NCBI GenBank assembly: GCA_003693705.1
Contig: RBZT01000499.1
Span: 310,001 to 374,000 of the forward strand
Direction of reading: 5' to 3'
DNA from: Polymyxa betae
Lineage: Eukaryota; Endomyxa; Phytomyxea; Plasmodiophorida; Plasmodiophoridae
Length of the DNA: 64,000 nucleotides
The notes beneath the pieces are model-generated. The model had not been told where the DNA came from. It searched no databases and saw nothing but the letters and a program-made list of their open reading frames with translations. Positions 16,604-27,396 of this stretch are shown here, in pieces. Made by a program: the position numbers and the translations under genes. The first letter of the stretch is position 1; every line of letters starts with the position of its first letter.

Positions 16604-17501
16604 ATGGGCAAGAAAACTTTGTCATATCTGAGGAAACGCAAGAAGTCCAAGACTTCTTGCAATCAGTTAGATCAGGCACACAATTTGAAGAAGTCTCGGC
16701 CCCTAATCGACGAATGGCATCGCCTAGAGAAAGAGTTAGCTCAGGCTAAGACTCCAGAAGAAGCCGCCCAAACAAACGTATACATTTGAACATTGACAAT
16801 GCCACAAAAGGTTTATTGGGCTTTCTAGGTGAAAATGGAAGAATTCGGAGGCTTGCAGAGATACCAAGATGGTGAGCCATGCGTGTGATTAAATTGTTTT
16901 GACGCTGATCGGTTTCTCAGCCTCCATTACATACCAAGTTAAATCTGTGTCGAAATTCAATGCAGCCAAATGGGTCACTTCTTGTCTGAAGAAGCGAGAT
17001 CGTCCAATCCGGCTTCTGGATGTCGGCGCGCTTACAAACCACTTTCTTCCGTTTTCGTCATGGATTGATTGCACAGCTATCGACCTGAATCCTCGCCATC
17101 CGTCTGTTCTAAAATACGACTTTTTCGATTATCACCCGGGCGATGTTCGATTCGATGTGGTAGTTCTGTCACTGGTTCTAAACTACGTCCCCTGTAAGAC
17201 CAAACGAGCATTGATGATTAAGCAATCAGCAGAGCTGCTCGCCGATCTTAACAGCGCGCTGTTTATTATTCTTCCCAAAGCGTGCACTGAAAATTCCCGC
17301 TATTTAAACCAAACTACGTTCGTCAATGGTCTGAAGAAATTCGGCTTGGAGCCCGTCGATTCCCATTGCAAATCATCGACGAAGCTTTCTTTCTGGATGC
17401 TTAGAAAGTGTGCTCCTGACGAATCAGTTTGCATGCCTAACAAAATATTAAGATCAGGAGACGGTCATAACAACTTCCGAATTGATTTCTCCGGCGTTTA
17501 A
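16604..17501 (+). CDS. BMT2: BMT2-type 25S/28S rRNA adenine-N1 methyltransferase
   Basis: An SAM-dependent methyltransferase of the BMT2 family: yeast Bmt2 makes m1A2142 in 25S rRNA, and the animal relative is SAMTOR. Exon 1 is from ATG 16604 (MGKKTLSYLRKRKKSKTS), a basic nucleolar-type start. Two short introns follow, giving MEEFGGLQRYQDASITYQV. The SAM-binding core is RPIRLLDVGALTNHF, then IDCTAIDLNPRHPSV, KYDFFDYHPGD, and the family-specific block FDVVVLSLVLNYVP. The C-terminal YLNQTTFVNGLKKFGLEPV also fits. About 260 residues, ending with TAA at 17499-17501. It is in tandem with UCHL5, with a spacer of 313 bp. The family call is firm; whether it methylates rRNA or senses SAM like SAMTOR cannot be told from sequence, although a basic N-terminus favours the rRNA enzyme. 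Confidence 0.85.
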
Positions 17502-17560
17502 TTTAAATATGAATATAAAGATGTATTGCATAGTTGTTGATAAATGCTTTTCTGAGATCA

Positions 17561-18690
17561 CTATGTACTGGTTGAGGCCCCTGGATATGTACAACCGTGC
17601 CCATGTTCGTTAGACGTTGCACGCGCATTTAGAAGGTTCGATTGGTCTATCGGCATGGCTCCCGGACGGGCAGAAGTCTGCAGCAGCGCCTTCTGGTCGC
17701 TGTTCATCGACATATATACATCTTTTGCTATAGCTTCTTGCGGCGAGGAAAACTCGCTGCTGATCGCATGTTGCTTGCTTAAATTAGACGCTAGGTTTTG
17801 CATTAAAAGCTGAACGACTTGTCGATCAATGTCGTTCATCAGCCTAAGCTGCTCTACGTGACCTGTAGTCGACGGATCAAATAGACTGCCGAGGAAAGAA
17901 TAAATTTTCTGGAAGTTGGGTGCTTTTGCAGCTACAAACTGGCGATTAGATCAAGCAATAAAGTAATTTCGAATTCATTACCTCCACCCATGTCCGATTT
18001 TTTGTCGTCAGTAATATGAGCAGCTACAGCCTGCTGTAGATAAAACTGAGCTTGGGCGAGTTGTTCTTGATGAAGTTGAGCCAACTGCTCCCGCTCGAAT
18101 AACGCGAACTGCAACGAGTTCCCAATATTCGTTGGATGCTGTCCTATTATCGGCCTCGAAGGCGGCATCTGATGAACGATACTTGGTGTTGGAGAGCTGA
18201 AAGGATACGAGGCGTTCATGTAATCTTGATTGACAACGGAGCCCTGGGTCAAAGTACTGAAATCAGTACTTTTGTTGATGATTGGCGCAGGTTTCCTATC
18301 GCGAGCAATCTTTGGATACGGTTTTTTCGAGCGACGTTTCGGCCTAGGCGGTGGAATGCAATCCTGCTTTCCGGTTTTCTGCATCTTCTGAAAGTATTTC
18401 TGTGCATGAGATCGGATCTGGATCACAGTCTTGGTCTTGATATGGGCCTCGATCTGCTTCCATTCCCTTTCGAACAACTGCAATGCTTCAAGAAATAGAT
18501 CATGCTCTTCGTCGGTCCAAGATTCACGCGGTTTCGTAATGGTATACGGCTTCCGATTTTTCTTCTGCTCTCTCTATCATATAATATTCAGGAGATTGCT
18601 GAAGAGGCAAGATGACATTCGCAGTACCTTGTTTTGTTTTGGAGAGCCAGCACTATCAAGGTCGGCAAGTTCGTCTTGTGACTCTGGCAT
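17561..18690 (-). CDS. REVEILLE/LCL-type single-repeat Myb (SHAQKYF) transcription factor
   Basis: A DNA-binding protein very like plant REVEILLE/LHY-CCA1-like clock factors. Exon 1 starts at ATG 18690 ([13 protein letters not shown]). After a 5' intron, exon 2 gives [17 protein letters not shown], then the Myb repeat ending [18 protein letters not shown], followed by the [14 protein letters not shown] block. A second intron near 17980-17935 joins MGGA to [19 protein letters not shown], then [16 protein letters not shown] and [13 protein letters not shown]. This is the C-terminal LCL domain of plant RVE4/6/8-class proteins. Both the DNA-binding domain and the LCL domain are therefore present, a combination well known in plants. 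The middle part is rich in Gln and Pro. About 320 residues. It is convergent with BMT2 (60 bp apart). Target genes and any rhythmic role are unknown. Confidence 0.85.
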
Positions 18691-19725
18691 CAGTATCGTC
18701 TGAGATCTCAATGGTGTCTGGGTCCAAATCTACGCCGCAGCTGCCGAACAGAATCTAACCAGTGGATAGTGGCACTAATATTGGGATCGATCAGGCGTCC
18801 CTGTCCCTACTTAGATCACTGTTTCGACTTAGCGAACCTGGCTTTGAAAACGGCGGCAGGGATGGGTTGGAATCGGGCTGCAAAGCCTGCCTAAATAAAC
18901 GCGGAGATCTGCAGCGAGGCAGATTCGACGGTGCTGAGATATGACGATTAGGGCGGTGATGTTGATGTGAACCCAGTCTCAGTAGATTCCAAACATGCTC
19001 AAGGACATGATGGGGCTGCTGATTCATGGCGGGGCCACTTCTACAGTCAGACTTTCTCCTTTCAACTGAAATTTCCTCCATGAGATCGCCTCATTATAAT
19101 ATCATATCGCCTGTCAGTTCGCCGTTTAGAGACGGAAAACCAACTGTGAAATGATGTCGCAGTTGGGAATAAACCTCGCTTTGGTCATTATACATTACAT
19201 TGAACTCTTGACTCTTGAGTAGACCGATTGGAGAATGGATATAAAGCGAGGGAACCGGAAACTGAAGGCATAACACTAAAAGCGTGGATCGTGGGCGTTG
19301 ATCGGCCATGAAATGAGAAGCTGCTATTGAAGCAGCGATATAAATTAGTGTCGACACTATAGTGTCCGATTCGAATCGCATTCTGAGTGTTCATCAGCAT
19401 ACCGGTTCGAAAATATCCAAAAAACACGAATCCGCAATGTATCCTGTCAGTATCTTGCCGAGAGAAAGCGATACTACTATTCCAACGATTTGTCACGCTG
19501 GCGAAACTGACAGAATCGATCGCATAAAACCCGCAATGGAAGTCAGCGTTCAGATCCGTTTGTTATTCGTGAACCCGATCGGCAAGACAAAGCCCACAGC
19601 AAGAAACCGAACCCTTTTAAGATCCATGCTCATGGTTACGGGAAATTAGTTATTATGGCGTAAATAAAGAGAGAGAGATTGATGAGCGTCTGCTTAAATC
19701 GCCTTATAACGCACTTACAACTATT
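18691..19725. other. Unresolved stretch, possible small minus-strand gene
   Basis: About 1 kb upstream of both the Myb gene and the LRR gene. Several minus-strand frames look coding-like, for example an ATG at about 19635 followed by a hydrophobic run (FLAVGFVLPIGF) and frames to about 19094. I could not chain them into a convincing product, and no domain was recognised. The region may be only promoter and 5' leader. Confidence 0.3.
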
Positions 19726-22282
19726 ATGGTGTCAATTCGAGTCCTAACTACAAAGTTCATCAATGACATCGTCCAGGAATATCCCGATCTCGAATCTGTC
19801 GATCTGTCTCAGAATTGTAGTCTACGACTGTTTCTGCTGCCATTATTTGCTGATTTGTGCTGCTGAAAAGCAATTAAGCGGATTGAGAATCTGTTCCCGT
19901 TGGCTTCTCTAAAGGCTCTTGTTCTTTCCCATAATGAGATTTCGATCTTGGAGAATATTGACTGTTTACCAGCCCTCCAGCATCTTGATGTATCCAACAA
20001 TAAGATGTCAGCTTGAAAATTTGATCCGGCAAATTTTAAACTTTTTTCAGAAGCATCATTGATAGTTCGGTCGCTGGGTGCTCTCGGTTGGAGATTCTGG
20101 ACTTGCGAAATAATTTGCTGCTCGCGGTTGCAAGTTTAAAGCCTCTCTCTAATTTGCCAGAATTAAAATCTCTAATGCTGGAAGGCAACCCTATTTGCTC
20201 GCTAAGGTCTGAAAACGAGCTCGTCTCGCGCTTGTTAAGTTCATATTTAGGGATCATCGCAAGCAAGTAGCCCGTTTACTTGTCAATTTGCAAACGTTGG
20301 ATGATCGGCCTATTTTCCTGTTTGACCGTCTGGAGCAGGAAAGCGATCGAACCGATGAGGGCGACTTTCATGTGAAGTCATCACATGAAAGATCTTTCAG
20401 TTATACAACTGTCGCTGCACGTAGTTCACCCTCGCCTCTACCCAGTCGCCATTTGTTTTCAAATGATTTACATCCAACTATCCAGCCTGAAATCTGTGAT
20501 TTAATCAAACAAATTCAACTGCGAGATATGCAGATCGCAAGCTTTCAGAAAATCATGCAGATACAAGATGATTCTGCCAAGGTACTTCGATTTTTTTTAG
20601 TACGTTGTTCTTTTCGGTTAATAGTTGTCAAGGATAGCACTGAAGAATTACTGAACCGTTGGAGAAAGAAGGTCTACGAACTGCTCGTACAGTTAGAATC
20701 ACAAGCTCTTCAAACCAACAAAAAGGAGCTAGAATTTCAGGGGTCTGTATGTAGTTTGTTATCCCAAATCTTTCATTACGAATTCAATTTTTAGCGAACA
20801 AGAGGAATATGAAGAACAGCTGGCCTCACTACAGAAGCAAATTGTATTAATTAAAGAATCCGCAGCCAGGCAGCAGATTGAGAATGAACTGATTTCGGAT
20901 CGGAAAAAGGTGACACCAATCTCAAGCAAAGTGTTAGATTTATTTATGTTGTAGGCTGCCGAGAGTGCTTTAGTCAACGAGCAGACTCGGTCAAGAGCGC
21001 TTGTAAATCGTATCAATATAAACCGAGAAGGTATCCAGAAAACAAAGAATGTGCTTCAGCAGAAACTGCAGCCATTTCGAGGCATGTTCGATGCTCTTAT
21101 GCAGGCATCAGATGAATTAGATGCATTCGCACAGAGAATGAAATTTGCCTTATCGCGCATCAAAATCTATAGTGGTAAGCAAAATTTATATACTGTTATG
21201 CATCAGGCTGATATCTAACAAAGAAATGATTAAGAAGAGACGTGCTGCATTTGAACCCTCTTATAATGGCTTGCAGTTATCAAATGTTCCAGTTCCCAGC
21301 TCAAGAACTGGCAGCCTGGAGCGAGAAATTGAGCAACTGTCTCAAGAGTAATTATGTGTCTTGTATCCTTTCGATACCTAAAGTGTTTACAGACGAGCGT
21401 TGTTGCTTTGCAAAGTTGCAGATTTTGAACAGAAGATTCGGATTGCAGTCGATACTGCTTCTCTGATGCATGGCGAACAGATAAAAAGAGCCACTGATGA
21501 ACGCAATTCTGCTCTCGCCCTTGTTGATGAGATCACGAAAGAGAATGATCTTTTACAATCAGTGATGCAGTTGCTCAGTTTTTACGTCATACGGTTAATA
21601 GTCATTGTAGAAATTGAAGCTCAAACAGTCAGAAAATGAAGATCTCCAATCACGAATGCTTGCTGAAAAAGACGCGCGCACTTCTGAGAAGAACTCGCTT
21701 ACAGAAATTAACCTGCAAATCGTTTCAGGTTAAAGCCGAGTTTCACTCCCCTATTTTGCATTTGCTTACCTAAAGTGATTAGACATGACGAGACACTTCA
21801 AAGAAACTGTTGACAGGCTGTCAACTTGCAATCAAGAGCTTTTGAAAGAGTGCAAGGATATGAAAGCTTTGCATGAACTTGACGCAAACCGGGTCAGAAT
21901 TTTAGAAGATCAGTTATCCCAGCTGCGACATCAAATAGAAGAGAAGTTGAACGTTCAGACGTCCTCTGTCCAGCTGCTATTAGAAAAGAGCAGTCATGAT
22001 TTACAAGCTACCGAGTCAGAAAACCGAAATCTTAAGGTCCGGGGGTTTGACGGTCAATTAGGCTTAATAATTTTGGTTTAGGCTTCATCGGAACAGAAGG
22101 ATAAAGAGATAACGAGATTGTTAATGGAATTGAACAAGTTACAGCAACGATCCGTTCAAGATGCTGAGCAGCAAACCAGTATAGAAGCCAACGTTGACAA
22201 ACCAAGAATAGATTGCGCTGGCGACTCATCCACTGCCATCAGATTACACAAATTGGCCTCACTAGCGTCATCACTTTTGTAA
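19726..22282 (+). CDS. Leucine-rich-repeat and coiled-coil protein (centrosome/cilium type)
   Basis: A multi-exon gene with many short introns. N-terminal SDS22-like leucine-rich repeats are clear: LESVDLSQNSIKRIENL (the Ser codon made by splicing), LKALVLSHNEISILENI, LQHLDVSNNK, LEILDLRNNLLLAVASL, LKSLMLEGNPIC. An LRR cap follows (LQTLDDRPIFLFDRL). The rest is coiled coil over several exons (for example HFKETVDRLSTCNQELL and DQLSQLRHQIEEKLN), ending at TAA 22280-22282. This layout is typical of centrosomal and ciliary proteins such as LRRCC1 or CEP72; which of these is the orthologue is not settled. The start ATG 19726 (MVSIRVLTTKFIND) is the first that fits the repeat frame, but the frame is open upstream and the true start may be earlier. 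Exon borders within the coiled coil are approximate. Confidence 0.65.
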
Positions 22283-22396
22283 GATATTTTAATGTATTAT
22301 GTATACTGTATACCTGTATATTTACAAACCACAAAAAACTCTGCTTGAAGTGTTTAGTTCCTCCGATAATTCATAATTAGCAATGATGTTTAGATA

Positions 22397-24383
22397 CTAT
22401 GGCGGTGATGTAGGAGAGCTTATAGAGTTTGCAGGTGTGCTTGAATCAACACATTCTTGAACTGCTTGTAAAGCCATTTCGTAAAACCAGTTAGGGGCAT
22501 TCTGGTTACACTGCTTTAGTACAGTTGCTAGCGATGGAAGAATTGGAAGACTTGATTCTGATAAAAGAGCTACTGCCATTCCTGAGGTGAGCGTTCGCCC
22601 GGTCCTGCGGATGTAGGCATCTGTCAGCAACAATTTAGTCTGAGAATCCATTATTAGAGGCCATGTTATACCTATATTTGTTGGCATGTCGAAACTTACT
22701 ACAAGGTCAACCTATACCGTGTTAGAGAACGGTTTTAACAGAAATGACATCACATTACGCTGGGCAGTTGCTCAAAAACATGATTTGCAACATCGGTTGC
22801 GATAAGCACAGGCAATCTTCCTTCTTGAAAAGCAAGCAATGACGCTTCTCGTTCTTCTTGCGTTCGTCCGCCGTGTAATCCTCCGGCAACAATTCCTTGG
22901 GATATCAACCATTTAGTTACTGATTCTGCCGTTCTTTTAGTTGCGACAAATACTAAAGCCCTTGCGGATCGAGGGAGTCTCTTATATGCGTTCAAGAGCG
23001 ATCGACGCTGGAGAAACTTGAATAATGCAGTCGATTAATACATAAGACAGTTTACCCTATCAGCATCGTCCTTCACAAACTCGACAGTCTGAGTAATCCC
23101 GAGACAAGAAACAGTGGTGTCGTTTGCTACATAGGTGTACTCCTCCTATAACTATAACTTTACAGATTGCAAAGCATGGTCTGAAATCATACCATTAAGC
23201 TATCACAAAAAGCCTCTAAACGTCTAGGGAAAGCACGGGTATATACTAAAGTCTGGTGTGTCCCTTCCGGCATTCCTTCGAAATTGGCAATCCGACGTAG
23301 CTTCATTTGTAGGCCAATATTGCTCTGTTTGCAAATTTGAAGGAACTTGGATTTTGACGTTGAACATTTACATACCATATGCCCAGCTTCCCATAAGATT
23401 AAGATCTTAACCTGAGTCATGGAAATGTATCCTCTCTAAGAAGTTACATACATTGGCATATATCTGAAAAGAAACATTCCTTATGCTGACCTCTAGAAAG
23501 TCCATTAAGCGACCAGCAGTCGCTACTATGATATCGCATCCTTTCTGTAAAGCTTGCAGTTGAGGGCGACTGTCAATTCCACCACGAATTAAAAGAGCGT
23601 TCAATCCAGTTCGTCGCGTTATTGTAGTAGTTTCCTAAGCAACTATGTAAATGTATCGCACTTTCAGGAGCAAATTACCTCGAAGACTCGCTCTGCGACA
23701 TCCTTGGTTGGTGCGAGTAGTAAAACAGAAGGATTAGCCGACTTCGCTAACATTCTAATTCGGTGTCCTCCAATCGTAGATGCAGGGTTTTTCATGTAAT
23801 CATGCTTCTGAGAAGAGCTATTGCAGCTGGAGATGTGTAAAAGACGTCTGATTGCTGGAATAAGCAAGGCCGATACAGCGGTTTTTTCAGACTGAATGCA
23901 AACGACAACATTTCTGCCTTTCTTGATTGCAGGCACTGAGCATTGTTCAACTGGAGTCACTTCCGCACTAGCTACAGGATTATTCTCTTGATTGCCTGCA
24001 GGGCCAGCAGGTCTTCTTTGTTTAGGTTGCTGAGATGTTCCTCTTATCTCGACTTTAACTCCGTTAGGTTTTCGTAATTTTGCAGATGTTGCTGCCCCTT
24101 CCGATTCCTGTTCTCTATGACTAACTTGAAGAAAGTTAACCCCTGGCAATTTAGGCTCTTCATATGGCACTGGAGAAGCCAAAGGCCATATCTTTAAAGG
24201 ATTTGGGTGAAGATTTAATGAGCTTCCCGGATAGACGTTAGAGCAGGTGTTCACGATGGGGCGTCGAATGACGGATCTTTCTGGAGCCGTCGGGCGCTGA
24301 TGTAAAGCCAGCCAATCGTTAGACGCCAGCGCCTCGAACGCCTCGGTTAAAGCGCTGATGTCTTGGTTGATTGGTGATGACAT
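22397..24383 (-). CDS. DEAD-box-derived protein with degenerate catalytic motifs (pseudo-helicase)
   Basis: It has the fold order of a DDX3/Vasa-type DEAD-box helicase, but almost every catalytic motif is altered. From ATG 24383 (alternative 24434): a Q-motif-like VTPVEQCSVPAI; motif I KKGRNVVVCIQSEKTAV, where AxTGSGKT is expected; Ia LLLAPTKDVAERV; Ib IIVATAGRLMDFLE, which is intact; motif II ILILWEAGHM in place of VLDEADRM (about 23382-23393); motif III TLVYTRAFP in place of SAT; motif IV ALVFVATKRTAESV, intact; LHGGRTQEEREASL, intact; motif V VLIATDVANHVFEQ in place of VAARGLD; motif VI AYIRRTGRTLTSG in place of HRIGRTGR. Exons join in frame across short introns with no premature stop, so it is a conserved protein rather than a decayed gene. 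ATP hydrolysis is unlikely; RNA or partner binding may remain. The stop is at 22397. Divergent from the SUN gene. Confidence 0.8.
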
Positions 24384-24637
24384 CAGACCTATAGAGATGT
24401 TCACTAAAGCAGAAGAAATGAGAAATGAAGGCACCCCACATCCTCAGCACTCTCCAGGAGACTGCCACGTGAGAGATGACAGCGACGACTGTCGATCGCG
24501 TCATCGACACTGTCGCCCAGCGCATTGCTGGCAGAGCTCATGTCAAAATGTGGGACCGCGACTGCATTTTGCAACGTTAAACGCTTAGATCGATCACATT
24601 TGCTTGCTTTCGACGGTGCCCTAAGAAGAAGCGGAAA

Positions 24638-26182
24638 TGGTCAGGGTTACGTTACCGAGCTCTTCATGTGTGCTTACTATTGAGCGCAATAAGTCAAGTA
24701 GTCAACCGCGACTCCTACCATTGGCACTTCGTCGTTGGGAGCCACAGTTCAACATCCCGAGCAGCTGAAGCCGCTCCGATGGTCTCAGATCTCGGACAGG
24801 GAGCTGCAGCGTATTCTGCACGCTCAACCAGGGTTCGGCGCCCAGCTCGCTTGTCCAATACTTTATCTGGGCTTGCGCAAGTTGGTGAAGGATCCGTTTC
24901 TGAGGACAAGCAAGACTGGCGGGAGTCGCCTAAGAGATGGCATCGAGATGTCCCTGGGGTTGTAAACGATCTGGGAGAAGTTGTTCGTCCTGGGTCGCCT
25001 CTGCGGCTCAGCTCAACTTCTAGGACTGCGGTCCTTGCTGGAAGTTTAAGACGAAGGACCCCGATGATACCGAAGAACGTTCTGTATTATGGGTACTAGT
25101 TCGCTATCTTTTTGTGTGATTCTTCTTAACGAGCTCACAGCCTGCTACTGTTCCCTATTCTTGCAGCCATTCCGATGATGCTGTCCTATTTCCGCTCAAT
25201 CGGAACCAATTTGAAAGCCCCGGAAATACCTAATTCCGTGCTCGAATCTGGAGACCCAACGCTTTTACAGTTTTTGAAAGAAAACAACCAGCATGTCGCT
25301 CAGTTATCTGTTAGAGTCGACGAATTAGAGCGAATTCGATCTGAGAACGTTCATACCATAGAGGTCCTCAAATCACAGCTTTCTGAGCAAGCCAATGCTC
25401 AAGATAAGCTAATAAGCGAAGTGAAAAGTGTTGCGACTCAAAAAGTTCAACAAAGCGGAGTCAACCAGAGCGATTTGGACAAAGTCTTACTTGAGCTGGA
25501 AAATGCCAAAGCAGAACTATCTCTTAGCATCCTAGAACAGAAATCAGAACTTCAAGAGCTTGCCTCCAAGAAGCACAGCTCTAGCTCCTTTGACAATGTC
25601 GAGAAGTTAATCGATAGAGCTCTTTACAGACATCTTGCTGATGGAACCGAGATGGTCGATTATGCATTGGAGTCAACTGGTGGAAGTATTGTTTCAGTAA
25701 GCGGTACACATACTGGCTCTATGGGCTTATTTGGGCTTGCATCAAGCTATCTTTTGACATCAAGGAAATCGGAAGAGATTATCCGTCCACAAGTTACACC
25801 AGGACAATGCTGGCCCATGACAGGGCAATCTGGATGGGCTGTTATCTCCTTATCTGATTCCGTTATACCGACGGCTGTGACATTAGAGCATGTTGCACCT
25901 GAGATCGCGCCTCACTTCGAATCTGCGCCTAAAGATTTCTCGCTTTTTGCTGTTAATGGAACTGGGGAATCCATGGATCAGATTCTATTGGGATCATGGA
26001 AGTATCGTAAGCCGGTACCAGGAGATGTGCCTGTTATTCAGACATTTACCATTACGAAGAAGTTCGACCAGCCTATCTCTACAGTCAATTTTACCATCAA
26101 CAGCAACTATGGAGGAAATTACACCTGCATCTACCGAGTTCGAGTGCACGGAAAAGGCAATTCTAATACTCGTGTTGATTAG
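24638..26182 (+). CDS. SUN-domain nuclear envelope protein
   Basis: An inner nuclear membrane protein of the LINC complex, which binds KASH proteins through its C-terminal SUN domain. The long exon ending at TAG 26180-26182 begins with a hydrophobic stretch (LLLFPILAAIPMMLS) that fits the transmembrane helix. A coiled coil follows (LSVRVDELERIRSENVHTI and further). The SUN domain starts near VDYALESTGGSIVSV and includes PGQCWPMTGQSGWAVISLSD, VTLEHVAPEIAP, FSLFAVNG and the C-terminal YTCIYRVRVHGK. Key family features, the 'GxCWPF/M..G.. ' start and the final 'YRVRVHG', are present. The N-terminal exon or exons lie upstream. An Arg/Ser-rich frame covers 24638-25090, but its start codon and splice to the membrane exon are not resolved. 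Confidence 0.85.
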
Positions 26183-26228
26183 ATAATACGGTTATACATT
26201 GTTTATGAAAATGCATGATAAGGGTTGT

Positions 26229-26975
26229 TTACTTAGTTTGGCCTCTTTTTGGGCGATTTTCATGTAATCCTGGAGGATTGTATGTCGGTGCAGATTTCTC
26301 TAACCATGGAATCTTCGGAACAGTAGAATACTGACTCAAGATCTGAAAGCATTGCTGCAATCTCGGGCTTGAGAATGAATCGTCCTGCAATGGTGTGTTA
26401 GAAAGATCTGAAGAATAATCCTTCACAATTTCCAATACTTTCATAATAGCAAAGCATGTAGCAAACCGTACATTGAGACACTGGCCCAATCTTCGGCTAG
26501 AACATGATAGAATCAGATAGGGGATTTGTTGAATACAGGCCATGATAGGAAGATGTTCAATCAGAATCTGAGGGGTTACTTCTTTGCAGACGATTAGAGA
26601 CCTGATCGATTTTTGCTCTGTTAAAACAGAGCTTTGACATCTTGAAACCAGTGATTGCTAAAGAGAAGGCTGACCTGATTCCATAGCTTTGGAGACTGCA
26701 TTTATGCCTACAATCAGCATGGCTCTCGCATGACGATTATCTTCGGATGGAAGATCGTTACGAGAACAGAACGCGCTTGTTAACCGTTCTAAAATGAGTT
26801 TCGTCTGGTCTACGCCGCATGGCTCGACAGCAGACTTGCTAACCAGAGGCGACTTAAAGCTTAACTTTACGGTAGGTTTGGCCTGCTTTTGTTTCCTTAG
26901 TGTTAGGGAGCTGTTACTGACCACAGCAGCTTTGCCTTTCGTCGTCTTTAGATTAGATTTCCCTGATTTATTCAT
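26229..26975 (-). CDS. RPP38: RPP38-like L7Ae-family RNase P/MRP subunit
   Basis: An L7Ae/L30e-fold RNA-binding protein matching the RPP38/POP3 group, a kink-turn-binding subunit of RNase P and RNase MRP. Exon 1 is from ATG 26975 (MNKSGKSNLKTTKGKAAVV), a basic N-terminal tail, then MLIVGINAVSKAMESE across an intron of about 70 nt. Exon 2 continues QKSIRSLIVCKEVTPQILIEHLPIMACIQ, split here into its recognisable pieces SLIVCKEVTP and ILIEHLPIMA. The following CSSRRLGQCLNVRFATCFAIMKV completes the fold (the 'LG..LG.....A..' signature of the family is partly kept). The C-terminal tail is Ser/Pro-rich. About 215 residues. Convergent with the SUN gene, 46 bp apart. Another L7Ae-family protein is possible; the 'GINAVSKAME' and 'VCKEVTP' pieces favour RPP38. 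Confidence 0.65.
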
Positions 26976-27396
26976 CAGAGGAAAAGCGAATGCAGAAATT
27001 CCATGCGCAAATTCCGAAAGTATTCGTGTTTTGTCGGTTACAATATTTACAGGAAAAAATCATAGGAAGACAAGAGTTATCTCTTATCTGGGAAGAAATC
27101 TGTCAGTCAAACTATGAGATTTGATTCGAATCTTAAATCCCAAAGACTGTCGTCATCAGTTCCCAGAATTTCAGACAGGCAAAAGATAGGCTGACTATGC
27201 TCATCTGACTGTCTTGTTTTGGTTTAAAAAGCGGGATTCAATTCCCTTTTGATTTTCCAAGAAAAGGTATTTCAGCAAAAGATGTTTTTTGCGGAAAAAA
27301 TGCAACATTTTCTTCAGAAATTGAAATCAAATTCCGCCACGGACTCCGTCAAGCTGCAGTGGTGACCGCCATCGCGTTCGTCGATCGCCAGCCCTC
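26976..27396. promoter_or_regulatory. Divergent intergenic region (RPP38-like / UTP18)
   Basis: A 421-bp AT-rich spacer between divergent start codons. No TATA-like box is placed convincingly, and no repeat or RNA gene was seen. Confidence 0.35.

Noticed and set aside
22397-24383. Treating the DEAD-box-like gene as a decayed pseudogene
   Set aside because: All exons join in frame with good splice sites and no premature stop, and non-catalytic motifs are well kept, so selective maintenance is more likely.
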